Shown in pieces: positions 1 through 4,976 of a stretch of 5,685 nucleotides of DNA. Every line of letters begins with the position of its first letter. The first letter of the stretch is position 1. The notes beneath the pieces were generated by a model, which ran no database searches, was not told the origin of the DNA, and worked only from the letters and a program-made list of their open reading frames with translations. Location of the stretch: positions 1 to 5,685 of the forward strand of contig CACGGY010000055.1 of assembly GCA_902572675.1 (NCBI GenBank). Direction: 5' to 3'. The DNA comes from an uncultured Prochlorococcus sp. Lineage in GTDB: Bacteria > Cyanobacteriota > Cyanobacteriia > PCC-6307 > Cyanobiaceae. A program made the translations under genes and the position numbers.

Positions 1-1300
1 GTCCAAAACCAATAATTGGGGGTGCAACCCATCTTGTCATGAATTTCAAATAACGTGTCGTTTTGATTCCAACTTTTGAATCACTAAGTTCTTCATTAAA
101 CTTTCCAGGTACTACCCATCCCATAAAGAAAGTAACCAAGAATCCACCAAATATAAGTAATACGCCTCCAAAAATCGAATCAATAGTTCCAAGAATGTTT
201 AAGTTCAAGGCAGAAGGAATGCCTGCTAAGAATAGGAAAAGAGTTATCAGCCAAACAGATTTTTCTCTTTTAAAACCAAATTTATCCATTAAAGATGAAA
301 CTGGAACTTCTAATAATGAAACTGAGGAAGTTATTGCTGCAATATAAGCTAGTGAAAAAAATGCAACAGCTACAATTCTTCCAACCGCCCCATATGAACC
401 AAGGCCCGTAGGAATTGATATAAATAATGCACCAACTGTTGATTCAGAAATAGCATCACTTAAACCAAATGTTAAAACAATAGGAAAAGTAATAAGTCCT
501 GCCATAAGACCCACCAAAGTATCCAATGATGCAACTCCAACACTTAGTTTTGGAAGATTACTTTTTTTATTTAAATATGATGCGTATGTAACCATAATTC
601 CAATTCCTAAACTTAAAGAAAAGAAAGCTTGTGTAAAAGCATTTCTTATTGTTTGAGGGTTCCTTAATTCATCAAAGTCAAACTTAAACAAAAATGTTTT
701 GTATCCTTCCCATGCGCCTGAAAGTGAAGTAGCCCATATTGCTAATGATAGAAGAATTATAAAAAGTATAGGCATAAAGAATCGTGTCACCTTTTCAATT
801 CCTTTTTTTATCCCTGATGAAACTATTATGGCTGTAAGAACAAGACTTAATAGGTGCCCCAATAAAACACTGCTACCACTACTAATTGAGCCAAAGAAAG
901 CTTCTGCTTCAGTTAAATTCTTCGGTAATCCAAAAAATAAAGAATGGAATAATGTATCTGCCGTCCATCCCATTATCACTGAATAATATGATGCTATTCC
1001 TAGGGGAGCTATGAAGAAAAGAATTCCTAATGGATACCAATTCTTACCAGCCAGCTTAACAGGAGCAAGCAATGTGCTTGCCATTGCGTTTCTCCCTAGA
1101 GCCATTTCAGCAACAAATACTGGAAGACATACAATTAAAACGATCAATATATATAAAAGTACAAACGCCGCACCTCCACCTTGAGATGATCTGTAAGCAA
1201 AACCCCAAAGGTTGCCTAGACCTACTGCACTACCAGCAGCAGCGAGAATGAATCCTAGCTTACTAGTCCATTGTTCTCTTTGAGAAATTTTTGAGTCCAA
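1..1300 (-). CDS. Sodium-dependent transporter of the SNF/NSS family, C-terminus cut by window edge
   Basis: Inner-membrane symporter that should couple Na+ entry to uptake of an amino acid or similar small amine; the substrate cannot be told. The 433 visible residues match the LeuT fold. TM1 has G23-S-A-V-G-L-G-N30, the unwound sodium-binding segment. Residues 222-243 have the TM6 pattern FFSLSLGIG...TYASY. TM8 has A-A-I-T324-S325-S, equivalent to the LeuT Na2 ligands Thr354/Ser355. The TM10 aspartate (about D374) matches the LeuT outer-gate Asp404. The gate arginine of LeuT (Arg30) is Gly33 here, in GNLWGFAY. The start is TTG at 1300-1298: an in-frame stop lies seven codons upstream and the next in-frame ATG is near residue 66, inside TM2. 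No Shine-Dalgarno is visible. The family is usually about 440-510 aa, so only the last part is missing. It is divergent from the 1435 gene. Family sure, substrate unknown. Confidence 0.95.
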   Translation of the reverse strand, partial: MDSKISQREQWTSKLGFILAAAGSAVGLGNLWGFAYRSSQGGGAAFVLLYILIVLIVCLPVFVAEMALGRNAMASTLLAPVKLAGKNWYPLGILFFIAPLGIASYYSVIMGWTADTLFHSLFFGLPKNLTEAEAFFGSISSGSSVLLGHLLSLVLTAIIVSSGIKKGIEKVTRFFMPILFIILLSLAIWATSLSGAWEGYKTFLFKFDFDELRNPQTIRNAFTQAFFSLSLGIGIMVTYASYLNKKSNLPKLSVGVASLDTLVGLMAGLITFPIVLTFGLSDAISESTVGALFISIPTGLGSYGAVGRIVAVAFFSLAYIAAITSSVSLLEVPVSSLMDKFGFKREKSVWLITLFLFLAGIPSALNLNILGTIDSIFGGVLLIFGGFLVTFFMGWVVPGKFNEELSDSKVGIKTTRYLKFMTRWVAPPIIGFG

Positions 1301-1342
1301 AATTAAAATCGTTTTTTATAGTTGATTTATAACTCATAAATG

Positions 1343-1380
1343 AAAATTAGTTAACGCTTTGCTTAATAAAAACTAATTTT
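1343..1380. repeat. 10-bp perfect inverted repeat in the divergent spacer
   Basis: AAAATTAGTT at 1343-1352 is matched by AACTAATTTT at 1371-1380 across an 18-bp loop, with further T residues after the right arm. It lies in the 134-bp spacer (1301-1434) between the transporter start and the DUF3764-like gene. It could be an operator for a regulator of either gene, a hairpin in the leader of the minus-strand transcript, or a weak terminator read on plus. In AT-rich DNA such dyads also arise by chance. The rest of the spacer holds A/T runs and no ORF. A TATATTAT stretch at 1422-1429 is -10-like but sits only a few bases before the ATG at 1435. Confidence 0.35.
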
Positions 1381-1434
1381 TTTAGATTAATTTTTTTTTA
1401 AAGATTTAGAATTAAAAAACTTATATTATTCTTT

Positions 1435-1716
1435 ATGACTATTGAAACGACTATTCTAGATTTTCAACTAAGTAATACTTATGAGGAGTACGAATCTCAT
1501 ATGAATGCAAAAGAACAGCAGACTATGTTTAAAGAAATGGGAGTTAAAACATTTTATATTGGTAAATCATTAGATAATCCTCAAAGGGCGACTGTAATTT
1601 TTCAAGGACCAGAAAATGTTTTATACGATATTTTTATGAATCCTGAAACAAAACCTATAGTTGAAGCCTCAGGACATATTTATGCGGGAACAAAAATCAC
1701 TCGCTGGATTTCTTGA
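1435..1716 (+). CDS. DUF3764-like small protein
   Basis: A 93-aa soluble protein without signal peptide or membrane helix. The pattern fits, from memory, the cyanobacterial DUF3764 family: an N-terminal strand (TIETTILDFQL), a helix around residues 16-34 ending in KEMGVKTFYIG, a strand with RATVIFQGPE, a helix, then a C-terminal GHIYAGTKITRWIS. The alternation of strands and helices and the length suggest a compact ferredoxin-like alpha/beta fold; this is inference. The biochemical role is unknown. The ATG at 1435 has only T-rich sequence before it and no Shine-Dalgarno. The next gene starts 15 bases after the stop, so the two are probably co-transcribed. Confidence 0.85.
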   Translation: MTIETTILDFQLSNTYEEYESHMNAKEQQTMFKEMGVKTFYIGKSLDNPQRATVIFQGPENVLYDIFMNPETKPIVEASGHIYAGTKITRWIS

Positions 1717-1731
1717 AAAAATAAATCTTTC

Positions 1732-1989
1732 ATGAATTATCAACTTTTAATTGAATCATATTCTTTTGGGTCATCCCTTTCTGAGAAAGAAATAGAACTC
1801 TTAAGTCTGGAACTTGAAACTCAAATCATGAACATTAATATATCAACAGAATTTGGCTGTTTTAAACCGGCTCCCTCTAACATTTGCGAAGGTCTTAATT
1901 TAAAAAAAGATACTCATTGGATAATGTGCCTTGCTGCAATATTAGATTTACATAAGCCCCCCCCAATTCGGGAAAACGAAAAGTGTTGA
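1732..1989 (+). CDS. Conserved-looking hypothetical protein, 3' end frameshifted at a C8 tract
   Basis: 85 aa as read, not recognised. Residues 1-75 look like a normal soluble globular protein: an N-terminal strand (YQLLIESYSFG), a helix LSEKEIELLSLELETQ, then FGCFKPAPSN and a hydrophobic helix WIMCLAAILDL. The last ten codons after the C run (PPPIRENEKC) look like out-of-frame tail. Removing one C from the run of eight restores a frame that ends at 2030-2032 and gives a 99-aa protein. The original gene probably spans 1732-2032. It starts 15 bases after the DUF3764-like gene and is probably in the same transcript. Whether this copy is inactive, phase-variable or misread cannot be decided from one sequence. 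Confidence 0.75.
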   Translation: MNYQLLIESYSFGSSLSEKEIELLSLELETQIMNINISTEFGCFKPAPSNICEGLNLKKDTHWIMCLAAILDLHKPPPIRENEKC

Positions 1990-2032
1990 GGTTTACGATT
2001 TACTTCTTGAAAAAGGACTTGTTATTGGCTAA
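1957..2032 (+). other. C8 homopolymer and displaced 3' end of the 1732 gene
   Basis: Positions 1957-1964 are eight consecutive C, very unusual in this AT-rich DNA. From the last C (1964) another frame reads QFGKTKSVEVYDLLLEKG then LVIG and stops at 2030-2032. This is a convincing strand-helix protein end with a gap of only 44 bases to the next gene. With seven C the upstream frame would run straight into it. The signal is therefore a one-base insertion, or equally a two-base loss, in a homopolymer. Confidence 0.75.
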
Positions 2033-2076
2033 TCAATTATTTATTTAATTATTAAAAATGAATTCTTTTTTTCTTT

Positions 2077-2469
2077 ATGTTGATAGGGTTAACTTTAGGT
2101 CAGATAAAAAAAATGGAAGAATCTGGGCGATTGATATTGGAAAACCTTATTAAGCTCACTAGATCAAGTGAAAAGAAATTTAAACTAGGAAATTTTAAAG
2201 GCGCTTTAGACGACAAAATTAAAGCTAATGCAATATTGAAATCTAAATCTTGTGATGAAAAAATGATTCAAAAATATAAAAAAGAATTATCTAGTTTGTA
2301 TTCCTCAAAATTTGATCTTATATTCGATCATAAACTTAAAATTGATGAAACAAAGATTAATGAAATAGTAAAAATGTTGGAACAAAAAAGTAAGGAGAGA
2401 TTAAAAAATCTTGATTATAAAGGAGCAATAAAAGCATTTAGGAGGGCAGAAAAATATTTTTTAAATTAA
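2077..2469 (+). CDS. Hypothetical protein with two TPR-like helical repeats
   Basis: 130 aa, soluble, lysine-rich and almost entirely helical; not recognised by name. Two segments 74 residues apart resemble each other and the tetratricopeptide core. Residues 31-54 contain KLGNFKGALDDKIKANAIL and residues 105-128 contain NLDYKGAIKAFRRAEKYF. Both carry the small-residue/aromatic pattern (F or Y, then G-A, then a hydrophobic) expected at TPR helix packing positions. Such proteins usually act as protein-binding scaffolds, so a partner-binding role is the most that can be inferred. The start is uncertain: ATG 2077 has no Shine-Dalgarno, while an in-frame ATG at 2113 has an AGG about 13 bases upstream and would remove 12 hydrophobic residues. 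A hairpin with a T-tract follows directly after the stop. Confidence 0.8.
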   Translation: MLIGLTLGQIKKMEESGRLILENLIKLTRSSEKKFKLGNFKGALDDKIKANAILKSKSCDEKMIQKYKKELSSLYSSKFDLIFDHKLKIDETKINEIVKMLEQKSKERLKNLDYKGAIKAFRRAEKYFLN

Positions 2470-2470
2470 T

Positions 2471-2554
2471 ATCAACCTTAATCTCAAAGATTTTATAAGA
2501 AAATTAAATTTATAAGTTTGAGTATAAAAAATAATGAAAGGGTTGATTTTTTTT
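2471..2554 (+). terminator. Probable intrinsic terminator with a long nested hairpin
   Basis: ATCAACC at 2471-2477 pairs with GGTTGAT at 2541-2547, extended by a G-U and an A-U pair. Inside it CTCAAA (2483-2488) pairs with TTTGAG (2517-2522) and TTATAA (2493-2498) with TTATAA (2510-2515). The right arm runs into eight T (2547-2554). It begins one base after the stop of the 2077 gene. The loop distance is long for a classical terminator, so the strength is uncertain; a processing or stability hairpin is the alternative. Confidence 0.5.
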
Positions 2555-2596
2555 CAAAATTCGTTTTTCTAAAGATATATCATTTTGGTACTTCTC

Positions 2597-2710
2597 ATGG
2601 TTATGCCTCAATCTACCTTGGAAAGCTTATTATTTTTTTTGATACTTTCTCTTGTCGCAACTTACATTGTTAATTTAAAGTATTCCTCAAAATTAAAAAT
2701 ACAGAAGTAG
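2597..2710 (+). CDS. Small single-pass membrane protein (37 aa)
   Basis: Too short for usual gene calls but protein-like. A polar start (MVMPQSTLES) leads into a clean hydrophobic helix (LLFFLILSLVATYIV, about residues 11-25) and then a basic tail NLKYSSKLKIQK. The charge pattern predicts a cytoplasmic C-terminus. An in-frame ATG at 2603 is an equally possible start. No Shine-Dalgarno is visible. It ends 30 bases before the end of the opposing gene at 2741. It has the size and shape of the small peptides attached to photosystem or other membrane complexes, but I do not recognise it as any named subunit. Confidence 0.6.
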   Translation: MVMPQSTLESLLFFLILSLVATYIVNLKYSSKLKIQK

Positions 2711-2740
2711 TTGTTTATTTATCTTTTGCCTTAATTAGAT

Positions 2741-2938
2741 TTATTTTCTTGGATCACTCCAAGTATCTTTGTATAACCAGCTCAAAAAAGTAAGAGTAAG
2801 TATATTTCCAAATGCATAAGTTATTCCTAATAGTGGGTCATAAATATTGGCAATAATCGTCGACATTATAAAGATTATTAACCCTGAAACAACCAAATCC
2901 TGAATAGGCAAATGGTTAAAATTTACCGAATTTATCAT
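2741..2938 (-). CDS. Small two-helix membrane protein (65 aa)
   Basis: Not recognised by name. A short polar N-terminus (MINSVNFNHLPIQD) precedes two hydrophobic helices, about residues 15-31 (LVVSGLIIFIMSTIIAN) and 36-55 (LLGITYAFGNILTLTFLSWL). They are joined by IYDP, and a polar tail KDTWSDPRK follows. Both ends would lie on the same side of the membrane. The start ATG at 2938-2936 has A/T-rich sequence before it and no clear Shine-Dalgarno. It is convergent with the 37-aa gene at 2597 and divergent from the gene at 3020, with an 81-bp spacer that must hold both promoters. Confidence 0.8.
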   Translation of the reverse strand: MINSVNFNHLPIQDLVVSGLIIFIMSTIIANIYDPLLGITYAFGNILTLTFLSWLYKDTWSDPRK

Positions 2939-3006
2939 TTGATAATTGTTTTTAATAGATTAAATTAATTATAAAACTAATAACTACCCAATTTTATATA
3001 GGGCAA

Positions 3007-3012
3007 TATAAT
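3007..3012 (+). promoter_or_regulatory. Perfect -10-like TATAAT just upstream of the 3020 gene
   Basis: TATAAT at 3007-3012 matches the bacterial sigma-70-type -10 consensus exactly. No TTGACA-like -35 is seen at the right distance, which is common in AT-rich cyanobacteria. The ATG lies only seven bases after the hexamer, so transcription from it would give a leaderless or nearly leaderless message. It may be coincidence in AT-rich DNA. Confidence 0.3.
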
Positions 3013-3019
3013 CTAAGAT

Positions 3020-3244
3020 ATGAATAAGTTTAGTATTGCTAAAATAATTATAGTTTTTTCATCATTATCGTATTTGAGTGTTTCTTTTTTAAGAAATTAT
3101 AATTCTCCAGAAAATATAGAAAAAAGATGTATTCTTAAATTTGAAAAAGATTTTAAAAATAATTTAGAAACATCTCATGAAGAATGGAATCAAATTTTAG
3201 ATTTAGCTGATAACAATTATCTAAAATGTATGGGAATACCTTAG
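3020..3244 (+). CDS. Small membrane-anchored or secreted hypothetical protein (74 aa)
   Basis: Not recognised. Residues 1-8 are polar with two lysines and residues 9-24 are hydrophobic (IIIVFSSLSYLSVSFL). This suggests an N-terminal anchor or uncleaved signal, with no obvious signal-peptidase site. The rest is a polar, charged domain with helices (ENIEKRCILKFEKDFKNN and SHEEWNQILDLADNN). It contains two cysteines, C37 and C70, which could form a disulfide if the domain is periplasmic. The stop is eight bases before the start of the DUF2839-like gene, so the two probably share a transcript. Confidence 0.8.
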   Translation: MNKFSIAKIIIVFSSLSYLSVSFLRNYNSPENIEKRCILKFEKDFKNNLETSHEEWNQILDLADNNYLKCMGIP

Positions 3245-3252
3245 TATTAATT

Positions 3253-3468
3253 ATGGGAGAGGCGAAGAGAAGAAAAAATTTAGGTATTCGGCCTAGGGAA
3301 AAAACTGAAGATATAAAGTTTCCTCAACTTGATAAAAAAGCCATACAACAAAAAGTAAGGTCTACATTGTATAAATATCCAATTATCCCTTTTCTTTTTT
3401 ATGGAGCTGCAATATTGATCCTAATCGGAGGTTTCCTTTATGTTTTCAAATCCTTCAATATAGTTTAA
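3253..3468 (+). CDS. DUF2839-like small membrane protein with MGEAKRRK start
   Basis: 71 aa. The N-terminus MGEAKRRKNLGIRPRE is the signature I associate with the cyanobacterial DUF2839 family, whose function is unknown. A basic, polar segment (residues 1-40) is followed by one membrane helix (about 45-66, IPFLFYGAAILILIGGFLYVF) and a short tail. The positive-inside rule puts the basic N-terminus in the cytoplasm. An in-frame ATG at 3226 would add nine residues overlapping the previous gene, but the conserved MGEAKRR start at 3253 is much more likely. It lies eight bases after the 3020 gene. The first five residues recur at the end of the window (5671). Confidence 0.85.
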   Translation: MGEAKRRKNLGIRPREKTEDIKFPQLDKKAIQQKVRSTLYKYPIIPFLFYGAAILILIGGFLYVFKSFNIV

Positions 3469-3602
3469 TTTTAAAGTATTATTAGTTTTGATATTCATGA
3501 TTTTTTGGCATCATTAATTAAAAAAAACTTTAAGGAAAATTAACGAGCAATTTTAATTCTGCAAATATAATCAAAGAAATAATATATGAGAATTATTTAC
3601 TA

Positions 3603-3630
3603 TTGACACCATCTTGAGGTGCTGTAATTT
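3603..3630 (+). promoter_or_regulatory. Possible promoter upstream of the 44-aa gene
   Basis: TTGACA at 3603-3608 matches a -35 consensus. A TAATTT at 3625-3630 follows after 16 bases but is a poor -10. A short dyad CACC...GGTG (3607-3610 and 3618-3621) overlaps it. The remainder of the spacer 3469-3651 is AT-rich and holds no supportable ORF on either strand. Confidence 0.25.
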
Positions 3631-3651
3631 TAGATTAATTTAAAACTATTT

Positions 3652-3786
3652 ATGAAAAAAATAAATAAAAAATATGCTGAAATAATGCGTGAAGCTGATA
3701 ATGCAGTTGGAAGAAAAGAAGTAGTTAGTTTATTAAAAAAAGCTGCAATGATTATATCTAAGTCTGAGGAAAACTTAGCCGCTTAA
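3652..3786 (+). CDS. Small helical hypothetical protein (44 aa)
   Basis: A short but convincing ORF, not recognised by name. It reads as two amphipathic helices: about residues 3-18 (INKKYAEIMREADNAV) and 21-38 (RKEVVSLLKKAAMIISKS), split by a glycine, ending EENLAA. It has no membrane helix and is basic at the start. The helical hairpin with A-x-x-A spacing is reminiscent of half a TPR unit, but that is weak. The ATG at 3652 is followed by an A-rich second to fifth codon and has no Shine-Dalgarno. It converges on the 3796 gene with a nine-base gap. Confidence 0.6.
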   Translation: MKKINKKYAEIMREADNAVGRKEVVSLLKKAAMIISKSEENLAA

Positions 3787-3795
3787 ATTAGAAAA

Positions 3796-3927
3796 CTATT
3801 TTATTAGGATAAATAAAACACCATAAAGAATGATTGATGAGGATGCAGCCATAATTATAAATGGTAGGACCATGCCTGAGTTTAACCATCTTAAAAGTCT
3901 AATTTTTTTGTTAATTACTCTTGGCAT
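3796..3927 (-). CDS. Small single-pass membrane protein (43 aa, 51 aa if TTG start)
   Basis: Not recognised. From ATG 3927-3925 the protein has a basic N-terminus (MPRVINKKIRLLRWLNSG) and one long membrane helix (about 19-42, VLPFIIMAASSSIILYGVLFILI), predicting a cytoplasmic N-terminus. The frame stays open upstream. A TTG at 3951-3949 would add eight plausible residues (MQLRDSEK). The transporter in this window also seems to use TTG, so the longer form is possible. Convergent with the 44-aa gene. Confidence 0.65.
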   Translation of the reverse strand: MPRVINKKIRLLRWLNSGMVLPFIIMAASSSIILYGVLFILIK

Positions 3928-4071
3928 CTTTTCAGAATCTCTTAATTGCAACTTAACAAGTAAATAAATGGTGTAAATGATTAATTAATCTTTTTAAATA
4001 TCATTATTTAGCTATTTAGGAATTAAATTTTCTAAAGAAAAAATATCTGAATTTTATACGAATTTTTTATT

Positions 4072-4149
4072 TTGAAAAAATTTTTAGGTAATTTATACCT
4101 TGTATTCTTCAAATTTTTCAAGCAAGATTTAGAAACATTAGATTTCTAA
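4072..4149 (+). CDS. Doubtful 25-aa peptide with TTG start
   Basis: The frame TTG AAA AAA TTT TTA... gives KKFLGNLYLVFFKFF followed by KQDLETLDF and stops three bases before the ATG of the 4153 gene. The basic start, hydrophobic amphipathic middle and acidic end look protein-like, and the placement would fit a translationally linked leader. The start is non-ATG and there is no Shine-Dalgarno. It may be a chance open frame in AT-rich DNA. Confidence 0.28.
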   Translation: MKKFLGNLYLVFFKFFKQDLETLDF

Positions 4150-4152
4150 ATA

Positions 4153-4428
4153 ATGATTGAAAATTTCAAAGATAACCCTGAAGAATTTAAAGATCACGAT
4201 TCCGAACTGCTACTTAAGATTCTAAATAAGACATTACTCGAGACTAAAAAAGATGATGATAAAGAACTATTTGTAGATGAAAATTGGAAAATTAATTCAA
4301 AAAATATAAGTAATATAATCCCTTCAGACAATTCAAATTTGAAAAGAATATTATCAGATATTTTTCCAAATAAAAAAATAGTAATTCAGGATAATATTGA
4401 TAGGTCGCAAACAATTTTCTTATCCTAA
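4153..4428 (+). CDS. Acidic hypothetical protein (91 aa)
   Basis: Not recognised. It is soluble, rich in D, E, K and N, without membrane helix. The N-terminal half is probably helical (NPEEFKDHDSELLLKILNKT). A charged stretch KKDDDKELFVDENWKIN follows, then LKRILSDIFPNKKIVIQDN with a helix-strand look. There are no cysteines or recognisable catalytic motifs. The ATG has no Shine-Dalgarno; TTTCTAAATA precedes it. It stands alone on plus, with a 96-base AT-rich spacer to the next ORF that shows nothing else. Confidence 0.75.
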   Translation: MIENFKDNPEEFKDHDSELLLKILNKTLLETKKDDDKELFVDENWKINSKNISNIIPSDNSNLKRILSDIFPNKKIVIQDNIDRSQTIFLS

Positions 4429-4524
4429 TTTGCTTAGTATTAAAAGCTTATTTATCCTAGTTGTTCAATATTTATCTTTTTGAGAAAAATTACTAGAAAT
4501 TACTCTCGCGGAATTTTTTTGTAG

Positions 4525-4620
4525 ATGTTATCGTTCATTAACGTTCATCCAAGTTTATATCTCTGGACGCATGACATGGGAGTAGGGAACGGGATTCTCA
4601 TTAACTGCAAAAGACTATGA
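4525..4620 (+). CDS. Putative 31-aa small protein overlapping the next gene by ATGA
   Basis: An ORF far below normal calling limits. It starts with ATG directly after an in-frame TAG and reads MLSFINVHPSLYLWTHDM then GVGNGILINCKRL. Its TGA (4618-4620) overlaps the ATG (4617) of the 56-aa gene, a classical translational-coupling arrangement. About 31 of 70 bases from 4541 to 4610 are G or C, clearly above the surroundings, which suggests selection on this stretch. The content (W, H, two internal GxG, C28) is unlike random AT-rich translation. No known family comes to mind. An alternative is that the GC-rich stretch is a structured leader RNA and the frame is incidental; an internal ATG at 4576 would give a 14-aa leader. 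Confidence 0.45.
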   Translation: MLSFINVHPSLYLWTHDMGVGNGILINCKRL

Positions 4621-4787
4621 ATAACCTCTTACAAATAAGAGAAAAAATAAAAAGGGCAAAGAGGCTTTATGAAGCCCAACTTTTGGCAACTAAAAGTGGA
4701 GAAGTTACTCCATACAGAAGATCCGTCTTCGAAGAAAGAATCAGGCAAACACAAAAAGAAATGAAATTGAAAAACTCAAAAAATTAA
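4617..4787 (+). CDS. Small basic helical-hairpin protein (56 aa)
   Basis: A strongly protein-like short ORF, not assigned to a named family. Two amphipathic, very basic helices (about residues 3-26, LLQIREKIKRAKRLYEAQLL, and 33-52, YRRSVFEERIRQTQKEMKLK) are joined by a turn TKSGEVTP. This would form a helical hairpin or short coiled coil. The charge (many K and R) would fit binding to RNA, DNA or an acidic surface; that is inference. Its start overlaps the stop of the 31-aa ORF. A strong intrinsic terminator lies 23 bases after its stop, so the pair probably forms one transcription unit. Confidence 0.7.
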   Translation: MNNLLQIREKIKRAKRLYEAQLLATKSGEVTPYRRSVFEERIRQTQKEMKLKNSKN

Positions 4788-4810
4788 AGTCTTTTTTGTA
4801 ACTGATTAAA

Positions 4811-4838
4811 AAGAGAGGGATTAACCCTCTTTTTTTTT
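4811..4838 (+). terminator. Intrinsic terminator after the 31/56-aa unit
   Basis: AGAGGG (4814-4819), loop ATTAA, CCCTCT (4825-4830), then eight more T (4831-4838). The stem extends outward with a G-U and A-U pairs. It is the clearest Rho-independent terminator in the window. Confidence 0.92.
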
Positions 4839-4868
4839 GAATCTATAAAAAACCTATTTTTAAGTAAT

Positions 4869-4903
4869 TTATTTTCTTTTTCTGGATTATTAAAAGAAAA
4901 TAA
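4869..4903. repeat. 12-bp perfect inverted repeat between terminator and 4977 gene
   Basis: TTATTTTCTTTT at 4869-4880 is the exact reverse complement of AAAAGAAAATAA at 4892-4903, with an 11-base loop. A run of TTTT follows the right arm. It lies 30 bases after the strong terminator and about 70 before the next start. It could be a weak terminator read from either side or a leader hairpin; the stem is almost all A-T. Confidence 0.45.
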
Positions 4904-4961
4904 TTTTAATGCTTTTACTATTGATTTATATTATGTAAATGGCAAATTTAATTCAGTAATT

Positions 4962-4967
4962 AAGAGG
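4962..4967 (+). promoter_or_regulatory. Shine-Dalgarno AAGAGG for the 4977 gene
   Basis: AAGAGG at 4962-4967 with a nine-base spacer to ATG 4977. It is worth noting because most genes in this window have no recognisable site. It fixes the start of the 96-aa gene. Confidence 0.65.
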
Positions 4968-4976
4968 TAAATAAAG

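Noticed and set aside
63..986. Plus-strand open frames at 63-347 and 699-986
   Set aside because: They run antisense through the transporter gene, whose minus-strand translation matches the SNF family throughout. They are shadow frames.
3226..3252. Earlier ATG at 3226 for the DUF2839-like protein
   Set aside because: It would overlap the end of the 3020 gene and add nine residues before the family's conserved MGEAKRR start at 3253.
3471..3533. 7-bp inverted repeat TTAAAGT / ACTTTAA after the DUF2839-like gene
   Set aside because: Too short and too far apart, with no T-tract; expected by chance in this composition.
3469..3651. Short open frames on both strands of the spacer
   Set aside because: All are under about 25 codons without protein-like composition or a credible start.
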